Assembly: GCF_006542275.1 (NCBI RefSeq)
Contig: NZ_CP041217.1
Span: 5,086,501-5,150,500, forward strand
Source: Saccharibacillus brassicae
Lineage (GTDB): Bacteria > Bacillota > Bacilli > Paenibacillales > Paenibacillaceae
Direction of reading: 5' to 3'
DNA length: 64,000 nucleotides
A program made the position numbers and the translations under genes. Below are positions 8,652 through 18,184 of the stretch, piece by piece. Positions within the stretch are counted from its first letter, which is position 1. The number at the start of each line of letters is the position of its first letter. The notes below the pieces were generated by a model. That model was not told the DNA's origin, did no database searches, and saw only the letters and a program-made list of their open reading frames with translations.

Positions 8652-9563
8652 ATGGAAAATACTAAACCCGCCTCGCGAGGACTCGCCAGGCATCGCCGCG
8701 AAGATCTGATCGGCAAAACCTATACGTATCTGTGCGTACTTATGCTTATCGTGGTCATCGTCTCGATCGTGTATTTCGTCGCTTCCAAAGGACTGGCGAC
8801 GTTCACCAAAGACGGCGTCAGCCTGAGCCAGTTCCTGTTCGGCCGCAGCTGGAATCCGACCGGCGACACCCCGTCGTTCGGCGCGCTGCCGTTCATCGCC
8901 GGTTCGTTCGTCGTGTCGATGCTTGCCGCGCTGATCGCCGGCCCGCTCAGCATCTGCGCCGCTTTGTTCATGACCGAGATCGTGCCGGGCAAAGGCAAAC
9001 GAATCCTGCAGCCGGCTATCGAGCTGCTGTCGGGCATTCCGTCCGTCGTCTACGGCTTTATCGGCCTGACCGTCCTGATTCCGTTCATCAGCTCGCTGAC
9101 GGGCGGCACCTCGGTCGGCTACGGCGTCGGAGCGGGTGCGCTCGTGCTGTCGATCATGATTCTGCCGACGATCACGAGCATCGCCGCCGACGCGCTGGCT
9201 TCGCTGCCGCGCGGCATGCGCGAAGCGTCCTACGCCCTCGGGGCGACGCGCTGGCAGACGATCTACCGCGTCGTGCTGCCTACGCTCGCACCTTCGCTGT
9301 GGACAGGTATTATCCTCGGTATCGCGCGCGCCTTCGGCGAAGCGCTTGCCGTACAGATGGTTATCGGCAACGCTCCGTTCCTGCCGACTTCCCTGGTCCA
9401 GTCGGCTTCGACCCTGACCAGCGTGATCACCCTGAACATGAGCAACACGGTAACCGGAACGGTACAGAACAACGTCCTCTGGAGTATGGCGCTGATGCTG
9501 CTCTTTATGACCTTCGTGTTCATCATTGCGGTACGGCTGCTCCAAAGGAGGAATAAACTGTGA
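8652..9563 (+). CDS. pstC: Phosphate ABC transporter permease PstC
   Basis: 303 aa, start ATG 8652 after GGAGAGGG. Six membrane helices are visible, starting at residue 27 (YTYLCVLMLIVVIVSIVYFV). The family segment QPAIELLSGIPSVVYGFIGL and the EAA-type loop REASYALGATRWQTIYRVVL are present. It forms the inner-membrane channel with PstA. The stop overlaps the PstA GTG start (9560), indicating translational coupling. Confidence 0.96.
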   Translation: MENTKPASRGLARHRREDLIGKTYTYLCVLMLIVVIVSIVYFVASKGLATFTKDGVSLSQFLFGRSWNPTGDTPSFGALPFIAGSFVVSMLAALIAGPLSICAALFMTEIVPGKGKRILQPAIELLSGIPSVVYGFIGLTVLIPFISSLTGGTSVGYGVGAGALVLSIMILPTITSIAADALASLPRGMREASYALGATRWQTIYRVVLPTLAPSLWTGIILGIARAFGEALAVQMVIGNAPFLPTSLVQSASTLTSVITLNMSNTVTGTVQNNVLWSMALMLLFMTFVFIIAVRLLQRRNKL

Positions 9564-10456
9564 ACGCAAAAACCGCAGACAAACTCGCGACCGGCATTAT
9601 CGTCTTTTTCGCGGTCGTCATCGTCGCGATCCTGGCCGGCCTGCTCGGCATTATTCTGTTCCGGGGCATCGCCCATATCGACTGGCACTTCCTGACGTCG
9701 CCTTCGCAGAACATGAAGGCCGGCGGTGGTATCGGGCCGCAGCTGTTCAACTCGCTGTTCCTGCTCGTGCTGACGATGATCATCACGGTGCCGATCGGCC
9801 TCGGCGGCGGCATCTATATGGCGGAATATGCGCGCGAAGGCAAAGTCACCGCCTTTATCCGCCTCGTCGTCGAAGTGCTGTCTTCGTTCCCGTCGATCGT
9901 CGTGGGCCTGTTCGGCCTCCTGCTGTTCGTCAACACATTCGATCTCGGTTACTCCCTGCTGTCCGGCGCGATCGCGCTGGCGATCTTCAACCTGCCGCTC
10001 ATGGTGCGGATTACGGAACAATCGTTCCGCGCCGTACCGAGAGAGCAGAAGGAAGCCGGGCTTGCGCTCGGGCTGTCCAAGTGGAAGATCATCACGTCGA
10101 TCCTGCTGCCCGTCGCCCTGCCAAGCTTGATCACCGGCACGATTCTCGCCGCCGGCCGCGTGTTCGGCGAAGCCGCCGCGCTGCTGTTCACGTCGGGCAT
10201 GACGACGCCGCCGCTCGACTTCACGGATTGGAACCCGCTGCATCCGCGGTCCCCGATCAACCCGCTGCGTCCGGCCGAGACGCTCGCCGTACACATCTGG
10301 AAGCTGAACAGCGAAGGCGTAGTGCCGGACGCGAAGCAGGTCGCCGCAGGCGCCTCCGCGGTGCTCGTCATTATGGTCCTGCTGTTCAACCTGGTCGCAC
10401 GCTGGTTCGGCCGCTTCGTATACCGCAAGATTACCGCTTCCAAGCGGATGGAATAG
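9560..10456 (+). CDS. pstA: Phosphate ABC transporter permease PstA
   Basis: 298 aa with a GTG start overlapping the pstC stop by 4 bp (GTGA), behind AAAGGAGG. Six helices. Hallmarks are [36 protein letters not shown] and the ATPase-contact loop [20 protein letters not shown]. It partners PstC in the membrane. PstB follows 13 bp later. Confidence 0.96.
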   Translation: MNAKTADKLATGIIVFFAVVIVAILAGLLGIILFRGIAHIDWHFLTSPSQNMKAGGGIGPQLFNSLFLLVLTMIITVPIGLGGGIYMAEYAREGKVTAFIRLVVEVLSSFPSIVVGLFGLLLFVNTFDLGYSLLSGAIALAIFNLPLMVRITEQSFRAVPREQKEAGLALGLSKWKIITSILLPVALPSLITGTILAAGRVFGEAAALLFTSGMTTPPLDFTDWNPLHPRSPINPLRPAETLAVHIWKLNSEGVVPDAKQVAAGASAVLVIMVLLFNLVARWFGRFVYRKITASKRME

Positions 10457-10469
10457 GAGGACTCCCGCC

Positions 10470-11243
10470 ATGCAGACACAGACCCGTACGCAGCCCCGTT
10501 TCGGGACGGAAGAACTGAGCGTGTTTTACGGCACGAACGAAGCCGTCAAAAAGATCAACATGGAATTTCCCGAGAAAAGCGTCACCGCGCTGATCGGACC
10601 TTCGGGCTGCGGGAAGTCGACCTTCCTGCGTTCCCTGAACCGCATGAACGACGAGATCGCGTCCGCGCGCGTCGACGGCCGGATCTGGATGGACGGCCAG
10701 GACCTGAACGACAAAAACACGGATGCGGTCACGCTGCGCCAGAAGATCGGCATGGTCTGGCAGCGCCCGAACCCGTTCTACAAGTCCATTTACGAAAATA
10801 TCGCGTTCGGTCCGAGATACCACGGCACGCGCAGCAAAAAGAAGCTGGACGAGATCGTCGAGCAGAGCCTGCGCCGCGCCGCGCTGTGGGACGAAGTCAA
10901 AGACCGGCTGAAGGAATCCGCGCTGTCGCTGTCCGGCGGCCAGCAGCAGCGTCTGTGCATCGCGCGCGCGCTGTCCGTCAGCCCGCAGATCCTGCTGCTC
11001 GACGAGCCCGCTTCGGCGCTTGACCCGGTATCGACCGGCAAAGTCGAAGAGCTGATTATCGAACTCAAAAAAGATCTTCGCATCGTGATCGTGACGCACA
11101 ACATGCAGCAGGCTGCCCGCGTATCCGATTCGACCGCCTATTTTTACCTGGGCAACCTGATCGAGCACGACGACACGACCAAGCTGTTCTCCAACCCTTC
11201 GAACCAAATGACCCAGGAATACATCATGGGCCGGTTTGGCTGA
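10470..11243 (+). CDS. pstB: Phosphate ABC transporter ATP-binding protein PstB
   Basis: 257 aa, start ATG 10470 after TAGGAGG. Walker [11 protein letters not shown]-loop ([10 protein letters not shown]), signature LSGGQQQRL, Walker [14 protein letters not shown] and the switch His in IVTHNM are all intact. PSG[15 protein letters not shown] and [17 protein letters not shown] are typical of PstB rather than other ABC ATPases. It powers phosphate import. No phoU follows; the next gene is unrelated and lies beyond a terminator. Confidence 0.97.
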   Translation: MQTQTRTQPRFGTEELSVFYGTNEAVKKINMEFPEKSVTALIGPSGCGKSTFLRSLNRMNDEIASARVDGRIWMDGQDLNDKNTDAVTLRQKIGMVWQRPNPFYKSIYENIAFGPRYHGTRSKKKLDEIVEQSLRRAALWDEVKDRLKESALSLSGGQQQRLCIARALSVSPQILLLDEPASALDPVSTGKVEELIIELKKDLRIVIVTHNMQQAARVSDSTAYFYLGNLIEHDDTTKLFSNPSNQMTQEYIMGRFG

Positions 11244-11326
11244 AGCCCCGATCCGGGCCTGATTCCGCACAAGCGGGAATCCCGGCCCGGCCGCCGGTTA
11301 CGCAATTTTTCATACGATAAGGTCTG

Positions 11327-11363
11327 GACCGTTTCCTTCTTCGCGAAGGAACCGGTCTTTTTT
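11327..11363 (+). terminator. Terminator downstream of pstB
   Basis: GACCGTTTCCTTC / GAAGGAACCGGTC with a TTCGC loop (one mismatch) followed by seven T. A GC-rich hairpin without a T run precedes it at 11255-11290. Confidence 0.85.
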
Positions 11364-11453
11364 TGACGCGTTAACCATTACGGTTGAACGGGCGTTCGGA
11401 ATCAAGTACGATGAACGCAGAAGAAGCATGCCCGATACGGAAAGGATGAATCT

Positions 11454-12272
11454 GTGATGACCGAACCGTTCCACCCCGAATTCGATCCCGACCTGCTGCT
11501 GCCGCAGTTTTATATGAGCGCCGAACCGCGCACCGGAGCGGAAATGACGATGAAGCTTGCGGAGCTGTCTGCGCAGGGCGGCGCGGAACGCTTTCTGCGC
11601 CTGTTCGCCGAGGTGCTGAAGGCGCCCGATCTGCAGGCGGCCGTCACTTACTTTTGCAGTTGGTACAGCGGCGTCGCCGCGGCTTCGCTGTATTTCCCGG
11701 CCGCCGCGGGACTGCGTCCGGATTTGTCCGCGGACAATCTGAGCGTACAGCTGTTTCGCCTGGAGAACGGGCATATGCTGAATTTCGTCATCGACAGCCG
11801 CGCCGCCGAACCTGCGCCGGCGGACGAAGCCGAACGCGACGCCTGGATGCGAGAAGGGCTGCGATTGTTCTACGGCGAGACGTGCCGCGAGCTGTTCGGC
11901 CAGTTCGCCGCGCTGTCCGGGCTTCCGCCTGGCATGATCTGGGCGCAGCTGCCCGGACGGATGGACTATTTCGCGAGTCTGTGGCGCAGCCATCCGGAAT
12001 TCGGGCCGATGCTCGCACCGCACCGCGAACGGCTGGAACGGGGCTACGAGCAGCTCAAGACGCTGGAACCGGAACTGTTCGGCCGCAAGAAGAATCCGTT
12101 TGACCTGCGCTTTCGCTACGTCGAACATCTGACCGACCCGGAGCAGCGCATCCAGCTGCGTCCGAGCTGCTGCCTGTACCATATGCTGCCCGGCGCGCAG
12201 TACTGCTACAACTGCCCGAAGCTGAACGAGCGGGATCGGGCCGAACGCCGCGAACAGGTCAAAGCGCGATGA
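11454..12272 (+). CDS. FhuF-like ferric siderophore reductase
   Basis: 272 aa; the start is GTG 11454 or the adjacent ATG 11457, after GAAAGGATG. The C-terminus carries C-C-x10-C-x2-C (CCLYHMLPGAQYCYNC), the unusual cysteine spacing that binds the [2Fe-2S] cluster of FhuF. FhuF proteins reduce ferric siderophores in the cytoplasm to release iron (known). The rest of the protein is only loosely conserved, as is normal for the family. No siderophore transporter is adjacent; instead the gene overlaps a phosphoesterase gene by 4 bp (ATGA). I am fairly sure of the family, less so of the substrate. Confidence 0.8.
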   Translation: MMTEPFHPEFDPDLLLPQFYMSAEPRTGAEMTMKLAELSAQGGAERFLRLFAEVLKAPDLQAAVTYFCSWYSGVAAASLYFPAAAGLRPDLSADNLSVQLFRLENGHMLNFVIDSRAAEPAPADEAERDAWMREGLRLFYGETCRELFGQFAALSGLPPGMIWAQLPGRMDYFASLWRSHPEFGPMLAPHRERLERGYEQLKTLEPELFGRKKNPFDLRFRYVEHLTDPEQRIQLRPSCCLYHMLPGAQYCYNCPKLNERDRAERREQVKAR

Positions 12273-12892
12273 GCGATTTCGGAGCAGCCGGGAGCCGCAC
12301 AGAGCGCACAGGGGCAGATACGATCGACACCGTCCGGATCGCCGCGTCGGAAGCGGCCGACACCGTCAAGATCGTCGTCGTGTCCGACACGCATATGATG
12401 CGGATGGCCAAAGCGCTTCCGCCGCGGCTGGTCGAAGAGCTGGCGGACGCCGACCTGATCCTGCACGCCGGAGACTGGACGTCGCCGGACGTGCACGACC
12501 TGCTGGCTGCCTATGCGCCGGTGCAAGGCGTAGCCGGCAACAACGACGGGCCGGCCATCGTCGAACGTTGGGGCTACCGCCGCATCGTCGAAGTCGGCGG
12601 ACTGCGTATCGGGCTGACCCACGGCCATTTGGGCCGGGGCAGCACGGAATATAACGCGCGGGCCGCTTTCGCGGGCGAATCGGTTGCGATCATTCTATTC
12701 GGCCATTCGCATGTGCCGCGTCTGCCGGACGCCGACCACCCGGCCGAGCCGGCCCAACCGGCCCAACCGGCGATGTTTAATCCCGGTTCGCCGACAGACA
12801 AGCGCCGCCTGGCACAGTATTCGTTTGGCATCGTGACGATCTCGGCAGGCGAAGCCGACTTTCGGCTGTGCCGTTACGATTCCAAAATCTGA
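12269..12892 (+). CDS. Metallophosphoesterase, YfcE/MJ0936 family
   Basis: 207 aa. All family motifs are present: VVSDTHMMR, LHAGDWTS, GNNDGP, THGH and FGHSHVPR, giving the Asp/His/Asn ligands for two metal ions. Enzymes of this family cleave phosphodiesters in vitro and the physiological substrate is often unknown. The first 30 residues lie before the domain and are low in conservation, so a later start is possible, although ATG 12269 overlaps the fhuF-like stop (ATGA). A Pro/Ala repeat (AEPAQPAQPAMF) interrupts the domain after the GHSH motif. Confidence 0.88.
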   Translation: MSDFGAAGSRTERTGADTIDTVRIAASEAADTVKIVVVSDTHMMRMAKALPPRLVEELADADLILHAGDWTSPDVHDLLAAYAPVQGVAGNNDGPAIVERWGYRRIVEVGGLRIGLTHGHLGRGSTEYNARAAFAGESVAIILFGHSHVPRLPDADHPAEPAQPAQPAMFNPGSPTDKRRLAQYSFGIVTISAGEADFRLCRYDSKI

Positions 12893-13016
12893 GGTTCCGG
12901 CCCGGCTGCGGCCGGGATCGAGAAACCGTACAAATAAAGCGGAAATCAAGCAAACATACAGTGGAAATAAAGGTTGATTGAGAAAAAGTCGCTTCGAATA
13001 TCCAGAAGCCGTACCG

Positions 13017-13052
13017 AAAGAAGGCCTGCATGCGCGCAGGCCTTCTTTTTGA
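13017..13052 (+). terminator. Terminator upstream of the LTA-synthase-type gene
   Basis: AAGAAGGCCTGC / GCAGGCCTTCTT, 12-bp perfect stem, 6-nt loop, T run. It terminates the fhuF-phosphoesterase unit. Confidence 0.88.
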
Positions 13053-13114
13053 CGTATTCCGGTGGGGGAAAAGCGGAAAAGGCCGTTTTGGCCGCTCTAT
13101 TTTGCCTCGTTTGT

Positions 13115-13155
13115 AAACACAATGTTTTGACCATGTAAACAGAGTGTTTTATAAT
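13115..13155 (+). promoter_or_regulatory. Strong sigma-A promoter with two AAACA-N3-TGTTT palindromes
   Basis: The -35 box TTGACC (13127-13132), a 17-bp spacer and -10 TATAAT (13150-13155) form a near-consensus promoter. Two copies of the palindrome AAACA-N3-TGTTT lie at 13115-13127 and 13137-13149, with centres 22 bp apart (two helical turns). One touches the -35 box and one fills the spacer, an arrangement expected for a repressor operator. The cognate regulator is not in the window. Confidence 0.75.
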
Positions 13156-13196
13156 GAATCTTTCACCTACATTCTGAAGATAAAGAAGGGACTTGA

Positions 13197-15185
13197 ATGA
13201 ATATCACTCCGACTCCATCCCGAACGAGCCGCAGACCCGATAAAGCTTTCCTGATCGTATTCGGCCTGTTGTTCGTCAAACTGCTGCTGCTGCGCTGGTT
13301 TTTCTTCGCCGAATTCGAGCTCGGCGGACTGGTCATCGACTTGTCGACGGCACTTGCGCTGACGTGCCTGCTGGAACTGCTCGTGCCGCGCCGCTGGCGC
13401 GCGGGCACAGCGTGGACGGCCAATCTCGTCTTGTCGTTGTTCTTTTTCGCGGCGGCCGTCTATCATTCCTATTTCGGTTCGGTCCCGACGTATGTCGTGC
13501 TCGGCTCGCTGGGTCAGGTACCTGAAGTCGGCAACATGGTGGGCGGACTGATCAAGCCGGCTTACTTCCTGTTCTTCGCCGATCTGCTCTATCTGGCAGG
13601 CCGTACCGCCGCGCGGTTCGTGCGCCGCAAGCGTTCGCGGAGCGGCTTGTCGTTCGGCGGCCGCGGAACGCCTCTTACGTGGGGCGAGACCGCGACGCGT
13701 ATGAGCCGGATCGCCGTGTCCGCGCTGCTGATCGTCTGCCTGCTGCTGTCGGGCATCTGGATCAGCCGCAGCTCGGCGATCAGCAACGAGATCGTGCGCG
13801 CGGAAAACGTCGGCTTTTTCAACTATCAGGTCAGTACGGCGATCGACAAGCGCAAAGAGCGGGAGTTTCTCGCTTCGACTTCGCCGGAAGAAATTGCCGC
13901 GCAGGTCAAGTCGCTCCAGCAGTCGTTCCCGTATACGGATCAAGCGGGCAGCGCCCCGAACGGGGCGGCAAGCGCGCAGCCGGGGAAGCCGGCGTTGTTC
14001 GGAGCGGCCCAAGGCAAGAACGTCATCGTTGTCCAGATGGAATCGTTCCAGAATTTCGTGCTGGGCTACGAACTGGATGGCCGGGAAGTGACGCCGAACC
14101 TGAACAAGCTGGCGAAGCGAAGCTTTTATTTCCCGAATATTTTTCAACAGATCGGTCCGGGCAACACGTCGGATGCGGAATTTATCTCCAACACGTCGAT
14201 CTACCCGACCGCGCAGATTGCGATGTCGACCGGCTACGGAGACCGGGAGATTCCGAGTTCGCCGCGCTTGCTGGAACAAAAAGGATACAAAACGGCCACG
14301 TTCCAGATCAACAGCGCGACGTTCTGGGATCGCAACCAACTGTATCCGGCGCTCGGTTTTCAACAGTATTACGACAAGCCGAATTACAAAAACGACCGGT
14401 TCAACAACTTCGGCGCTTCGGATGAAGAGATGTACCGGGTCGGCCTGGAGAAAATCGACGAGATGCGAGCCGACGGTTCGCCGTTCTATGCCCAATTCGT
14501 CACGACGTCCAGCCACGCTCCGTTCGACGTGCCGGAAGGATTTCCGCAGTTCGGCATTCCCGAGCGGCTGCAGGGGACCCAACTGGGCAACTATCTGAAC
14601 GCGCAGCATTATACGGATTACGCGCTCGGCGAACTGATCCAAAGCCTCAAAGACAAAGGGCTGTGGGAAGACACGCTGCTGCTCGTATACGGCGATCACG
14701 GCGGATTGTCGACGGCCGAGAACGATCCCGCGTGGGTCTCGTCGATGCTCGGCATTCCGTACGACGTTAACGCGAGCCGGTTCAATATTCCGCTGCTGAT
14801 TCACGTGCCGGGCAAGGAGCAGGGAGAAGAGATCGAACTGGCCGGCGGACAGATGGACTTCGTGCCGACGTTGATGAATCTGCTGGGCATTTCTTTGGAC
14901 CAAGAAAACCATACGGTGTTCGGCCGCGACCTGCTCAATACGGACCGCAACGTGGTCGGTATCCGCTACTATCTGCCGACCGGTTCGTTCGTGGGCGACG
15001 GCGTGCTGTTCGTGCCCGGCGAAGGGTTCGAAGACGGAACGGCCATCTCGCTCGACACGCACGAACCGGTGACGGATCTTGAACCGTACCGCGAAGATTA
15101 CGAGTATATTTTGCAATTAATGAAGCTTTCCGACGATTACATGAAAATTTTACCCAAACGCGGTCTGCCGGGCATAGGCGCATAA
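13197..15185 (+). CDS. LTA-synthase-family sulfatase-fold phosphoglycerol transferase
   Basis: 662 aa, ATG 13197 after AAGAAGGG. About five N-terminal membrane helices (residues 17-190) are followed by an extracellular sulfatase-like domain: metal ligand Glu in VVQMESFQ, nucleophile Thr in GPGNTSDAEF, then TTSSHAPF and VYGDHGG with the Asp/His metal ligands. This is the LtaS/YqgS/YfnI architecture, which polymerises or primes glycerol phosphate from phosphatidylglycerol onto a lipid anchor at the outer membrane face. Which of the paralogues (synthase or primase) it is cannot be decided here. It stands alone behind its own promoter and operator. Confidence 0.92.
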   Translation: MNITPTPSRTSRRPDKAFLIVFGLLFVKLLLLRWFFFAEFELGGLVIDLSTALALTCLLELLVPRRWRAGTAWTANLVLSLFFFAAAVYHSYFGSVPTYVVLGSLGQVPEVGNMVGGLIKPAYFLFFADLLYLAGRTAARFVRRKRSRSGLSFGGRGTPLTWGETATRMSRIAVSALLIVCLLLSGIWISRSSAISNEIVRAENVGFFNYQVSTAIDKRKEREFLASTSPEEIAAQVKSLQQSFPYTDQAGSAPNGAASAQPGKPALFGAAQGKNVIVVQMESFQNFVLGYELDGREVTPNLNKLAKRSFYFPNIFQQIGPGNTSDAEFISNTSIYPTAQIAMSTGYGDREIPSSPRLLEQKGYKTATFQINSATFWDRNQLYPALGFQQYYDKPNYKNDRFNNFGASDEEMYRVGLEKIDEMRADGSPFYAQFVTTSSHAPFDVPEGFPQFGIPERLQGTQLGNYLNAQHYTDYALGELIQSLKDKGLWEDTLLLVYGDHGGLSTAENDPAWVSSMLGIPYDVNASRFNIPLLIHVPGKEQGEEIELAGGQMDFVPTLMNLLGISLDQENHTVFGRDLLNTDRNVVGIRYYLPTGSFVGDGVLFVPGEGFEDGTAISLDTHEPVTDLEPYREDYEYILQLMKLSDDYMKILPKRGLPGIGA

Positions 15186-15234
15186 CGGCCGCGGGAGCGG
15201 TATTCGCCGGATCGACAAACGGGAGGAATGAAGC

Positions 15235-15867
15235 ATGCCGCAGCAGACGGTCCGATGCCGCTGGGTGAACGAAGATCCGCTGTATATCCGGTATCACGAC
15301 GAAGAATGGGGCGTGCCCGTGCACGACGATCGCCGCTGGTTCGAACTGCTGATTCTGGAAGGCGCGCAGGCCGGGCTCAGTTGGTATACGGTGTTGAAAA
15401 AAAGGGAGCGGTACCGCGAAGTGTTCGACGGTTTCGATCCCGAGATTGTCGCGGCTTACGATACGGACAAAATCGAAGCGCTGATGGGCGACGCGGGCAT
15501 TATCCGCAATCGGCTGAAGCTTGAATCGGCGATCCGCAACGCCAACGCTTTTCTGCGCGTGCAGCAGGAGTTCGGCAGCTTCGATGCCTATATCTGGCGC
15601 TTCGTGGACGGCTGTCCGATTGTCGGACACCGGACTTCGCCCGAAGAAGTGCCGGCGCGCACCGACGTGTCGGACCGGCTGAGCCGCGATCTCAAAACGC
15701 GCGGTTTCGGCTTCGTCGGCAGCACAATCTGCTACGCGCTCATGCAGGCGTCCGGGCTGGTCGACGACCATTTGACCGGCTGCTTTCGCGGGGGCGGGGC
15801 ACCGGCGCGGCCGGAATTTGCGCAAGAGCGGAGCGAAAGCGAGTCGGATCGGCCTCCGATCGGGTAA
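15235..15867 (+). CDS. tag: DNA-3-methyladenine glycosylase I
   Basis: 210 aa, ATG 15235 after GGGAGG. Tag hallmarks: the N-terminal Cys in VRCRWV with YHDEEWGVP (zinc Cys/His), FELLILEGAQAGLSWYTVL (catalytic-site helix), WRFVDG and the C-terminal GFGFVGSTICYALMQASG with His/Cys zinc ligands (DDHLTGCF). It removes 3-methyladenine from alkylated DNA. The C-terminal tail after residue 185 is variable. It is slightly longer than the usual 185-200 aa. Confidence 0.94.
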   Translation: MPQQTVRCRWVNEDPLYIRYHDEEWGVPVHDDRRWFELLILEGAQAGLSWYTVLKKRERYREVFDGFDPEIVAAYDTDKIEALMGDAGIIRNRLKLESAIRNANAFLRVQQEFGSFDAYIWRFVDGCPIVGHRTSPEEVPARTDVSDRLSRDLKTRGFGFVGSTICYALMQASGLVDDHLTGCFRGGGAPARPEFAQERSESESDRPPIG

Positions 15868-15917
15868 AAGCAGGATAGAAGGCATGGCGAACATGCCGCT
15901 CGAAAGGGGACCTTGCG

Positions 15918-16073
15918 ATGAAGATCATGATCACCCAACAAGAAGCGATGCAGCGGAAAATTTGGGACAAGATTATCGATATGTTCGGCCTGGAAAAAGA
16001 CAAGGATTATTGGGCAAACGAGCAGTTTATTCTGACCGAAGAACAGGCCCGTCAGGTCGGACTCATCTCCTGA
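15918..16073 (+). CDS. Small hypothetical protein, 51 aa
   Basis: A 51-residue reading frame starting at ATG 15918 behind AAAGGGGA, 50 bp after tag. It begins MKIMITQQEAMQRKIWDKII and continues with a charged helix (FGLEKDKDYWANEQFILTEEQA), ending at TGA 16073. The composition (amphipathic, helix-forming, many Gln/Glu/Lys), good ribosome binding site and bacterial codon use argue that it is real. There is no Cys and no membrane segment. I do not recognise a family. It may be co-transcribed with tag, and transcription would end at the bidirectional terminator at 16190-16238. Confidence 0.65.
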   Translation: MKIMITQQEAMQRKIWDKIIDMFGLEKDKDYWANEQFILTEEQARQVGLIS

Positions 16074-16189
16074 CGCCGGCTGAACGGTTGGATTGACGTT
16101 CGTTGTTGAAGTTCGGCGTCGAAATTCGGTGTTAAAATTTTACGGCGAACGCTGCCCGCAAATTTCGCTGTCCAATCAGACGTTTACGC

Positions 16190-16238
16190 AAAAAGCCGTT
16201 TCGACTTCCGCACTTGGCGGGAGTCGAAACGGCTTTTT
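16190..16238. terminator. Bidirectional terminator
   Basis: A 22-bp stem (one G-U pair) from AAAAAGCCGTTTCGACTTCC to its complement, 5-nt loop, with A run on the left and T run on the right. It serves the rightward tag/51-aa unit and the leftward GGDEF-EAL gene. Confidence 0.9.
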
Positions 16239-16325
16239 GATTGGAATTCTCAATAGCGGACGTGTGTACCTTTGGAGCGGAGCCGGTGCGGACTTCCGCC
16301 GGGTGCAGCGCGTTGGGCCGCCGGC

Positions 16326-17978
16326 TTAGGCGAGGGAAGGTTCGGCATCCGGGAACCAGATGCTCGGCAGGTCTTCCACGCTCATCGGCCGGCAGATAAG
16401 ATAACCCTGAATGCCCGGGCAGCCCATATTCATCAGTTGAATAAGCTGGTCTCCGTCTTCCACGCCTTCGGCGACCACGTCGAGGTCCATCGCGCGGGCC
16501 ATGGCGAGCAGTGCCGAGATAACGGCCGGATTCATCTGGACGATGAACGAGCGGTCCAGCTTGAATTTGTCGATCGGAATCTGCGACAAAATGCCGAGCG
16601 ACGAATACCCAGTACCGAAATCGTCGAGCGAGATCATGTAGCCCTGTTCGCGCAGCTGCTTCAAGATGACGCAAATTTCTTCCAGATTTCGCATAACGAG
16701 CGTCTCGGTCACTTCGAGATCGAAACGCTGCGGCGACATGCCTTCTTCGGCAATGATCGCGTTCAGCCGTTCGACGAAATTTTCTTCCTCGAACTGGGCC
16801 CGGGAGATGTTCACGGCGATCCGTACATGCGGGCCGAACTTCTCGCTGATCTTCGGCAGGTCTTTGCACGCCTGGCGAATGACCCATTCGCCGATCGGCA
16901 CGATCAGCCCGGTCTCTTCGGCGACGGGAATAAAATCGGCCGGGGAGACCAATCGGCTGTGGCCGAGGTTCCAGCGCAGCAGCGCTTCGACCTCGACGAC
17001 TTTGTTGTTCGAAGGATCGAAGATCGGCTGGTAATGCAGCAGCAGTTCTTCGCGTTCGAGGCATTGATTGAGCGAGATCTCGTAATCGAATTTGATGACC
17101 TGATCGTAGCGCAGTTCCGCGTTGTATTCGTGATACCGGCTGCGGCCTTTGCTTTTGGCGTAGTACAGCGCGATATCGGCTTGACGCAGCAGCATCGACA
17201 GCTCGGTCCGTTCGCTCGAAGAAGCCATGCCGACGCTTGCGCTGACCCGGATCATCCGGTCGCCGAGCAGGAACGGCTCGTCCAGCACTTCGAGAATGCG
17301 CTTGGCTTTCTCTTCCGGGTAGGGGATCGGCGTATCGCACACGATGATAAACTCGTCGGCGCCTTGGCGGGCAATCACGTTCGGAGGGCCGAACGATTGC
17401 CGAAAGCGCTGCGCGACTTCGATCAACAGCGTATCGCCGGTCTCGTGCCCGAGCGCATCGTTGATATTTTTAAAATTGTCGAGGTCGATCAGAAACAGCA
17501 CGTACGGCTTGTTGACGAACTCGTACAGAAAACGCCGGTTGAACAGCTGCGTCAATTCGTCATGATAGGCATAATGGTGCAGCCGATGTCCGCGTTCCGC
17601 GCTGGAGATCATGTCTCGGGTCACGCATGCGACCGCTTCGATACTGCCGTCGGCGCGGAAAATCGGCGATAAAATGCTTTCTCCGCTGAGCGCTCCGGTC
17701 GGAAGCAGCGTCCCGTCCGCGAAGCGGATACTTTCCCGTTCCTGAAGCACTTTCAAATATTTATGGTGCAGATATTTGCCCATTTCGGGTTCATGTTCAT
17801 ACACTTCGAAAAAAGTCTGTCCCATATGTTCCGGACCGAGCTCGCTGAGCACGGCGGCCGCGCGGTTGACATAGCGGTAACGAAAGTTCTCGCCGTCCCA
17901 GTCCATCACGTAAATACAGTCTTCGAGCGCATGAAGGAGCGGGGCAATAATCGGGTCCTGCTGCTTCGTTTCTTCCAT
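16326..17978 (-). CDS. PAS-GGDEF-EAL cyclic-di-GMP protein
   Basis: 550 aa. The start ATG (17978) is preceded on the minus strand by GGAGGG. Order: PAS-like sensor (residues 10-115), GGDEF domain (about 125-285) and EAL domain (about 295-545). The GGDEF signature reads GADEF (in [12 protein letters not shown]), a conservative variant that can remain functional or serve as a GTP-binding regulatory site. The EAL domain looks catalytic: EALLRW, N-x-S ([12 protein letters not shown]), ETL and [10 protein letters not shown] are intact. The net activity is most likely c-di-GMP hydrolysis (inference). No membrane segment is seen, so it is cytoplasmic. Confidence 0.92.
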   Translation of the reverse strand: MEETKQQDPIIAPLLHALEDCIYVMDWDGENFRYRYVNRAAAVLSELGPEHMGQTFFEVYEHEPEMGKYLHHKYLKVLQERESIRFADGTLLPTGALSGESILSPIFRADGSIEAVACVTRDMISSAERGHRLHHYAYHDELTQLFNRRFLYEFVNKPYVLFLIDLDNFKNINDALGHETGDTLLIEVAQRFRQSFGPPNVIARQGADEFIIVCDTPIPYPEEKAKRILEVLDEPFLLGDRMIRVSASVGMASSSERTELSMLLRQADIALYYAKSKGRSRYHEYNAELRYDQVIKFDYEISLNQCLEREELLLHYQPIFDPSNNKVVEVEALLRWNLGHSRLVSPADFIPVAEETGLIVPIGEWVIRQACKDLPKISEKFGPHVRIAVNISRAQFEEENFVERLNAIIAEEGMSPQRFDLEVTETLVMRNLEEICVILKQLREQGYMISLDDFGTGYSSLGILSQIPIDKFKLDRSFIVQMNPAVISALLAMARAMDLDVVAEGVEDGDQLIQLMNMGCPGIQGYLICRPMSVEDLPSIWFPDAEPSLA

Positions 17979-18122
17979 TCTCTAGATGCCCTCCTTATCC
18001 GCGCAGATCCGGGATACCAAAATCGTATAGTCCTATCATACTATGTCAACCGGGCAGCGCCAAGAGAAGAAAGGAGGATAGAATTTTTAAAATAGGTAAA
18101 TAGATTCCCATTTTTGAGGGAA

Positions 18123-18148
18123 GTTTGGTTCGAAAGGGGAAAGGGTAA
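18123..18148 (+). promoter_or_regulatory. Sigma-B-type promoter for the stress protein gene
   Basis: GTTTGG-N14-GGGTAA resembles the sigma-B consensus GTTTAA-N12-14-GGGWAW and lies 37 bp before the start codon of a YflT-type general stress protein, the kind of gene sigma-B controls in Bacillus. Confidence 0.65.
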
Positions 18149-18184
18149 AAGAGAACAAGTCAATAAACCGGGGAGGAAATAGTT

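Noticed and set aside
16326-17978. A complete cyclic-di-GMP cyclase plus hydrolase
   Set aside because: The GGDEF signature is GADEF, so cyclase activity is uncertain; only the EAL half is called likely active.
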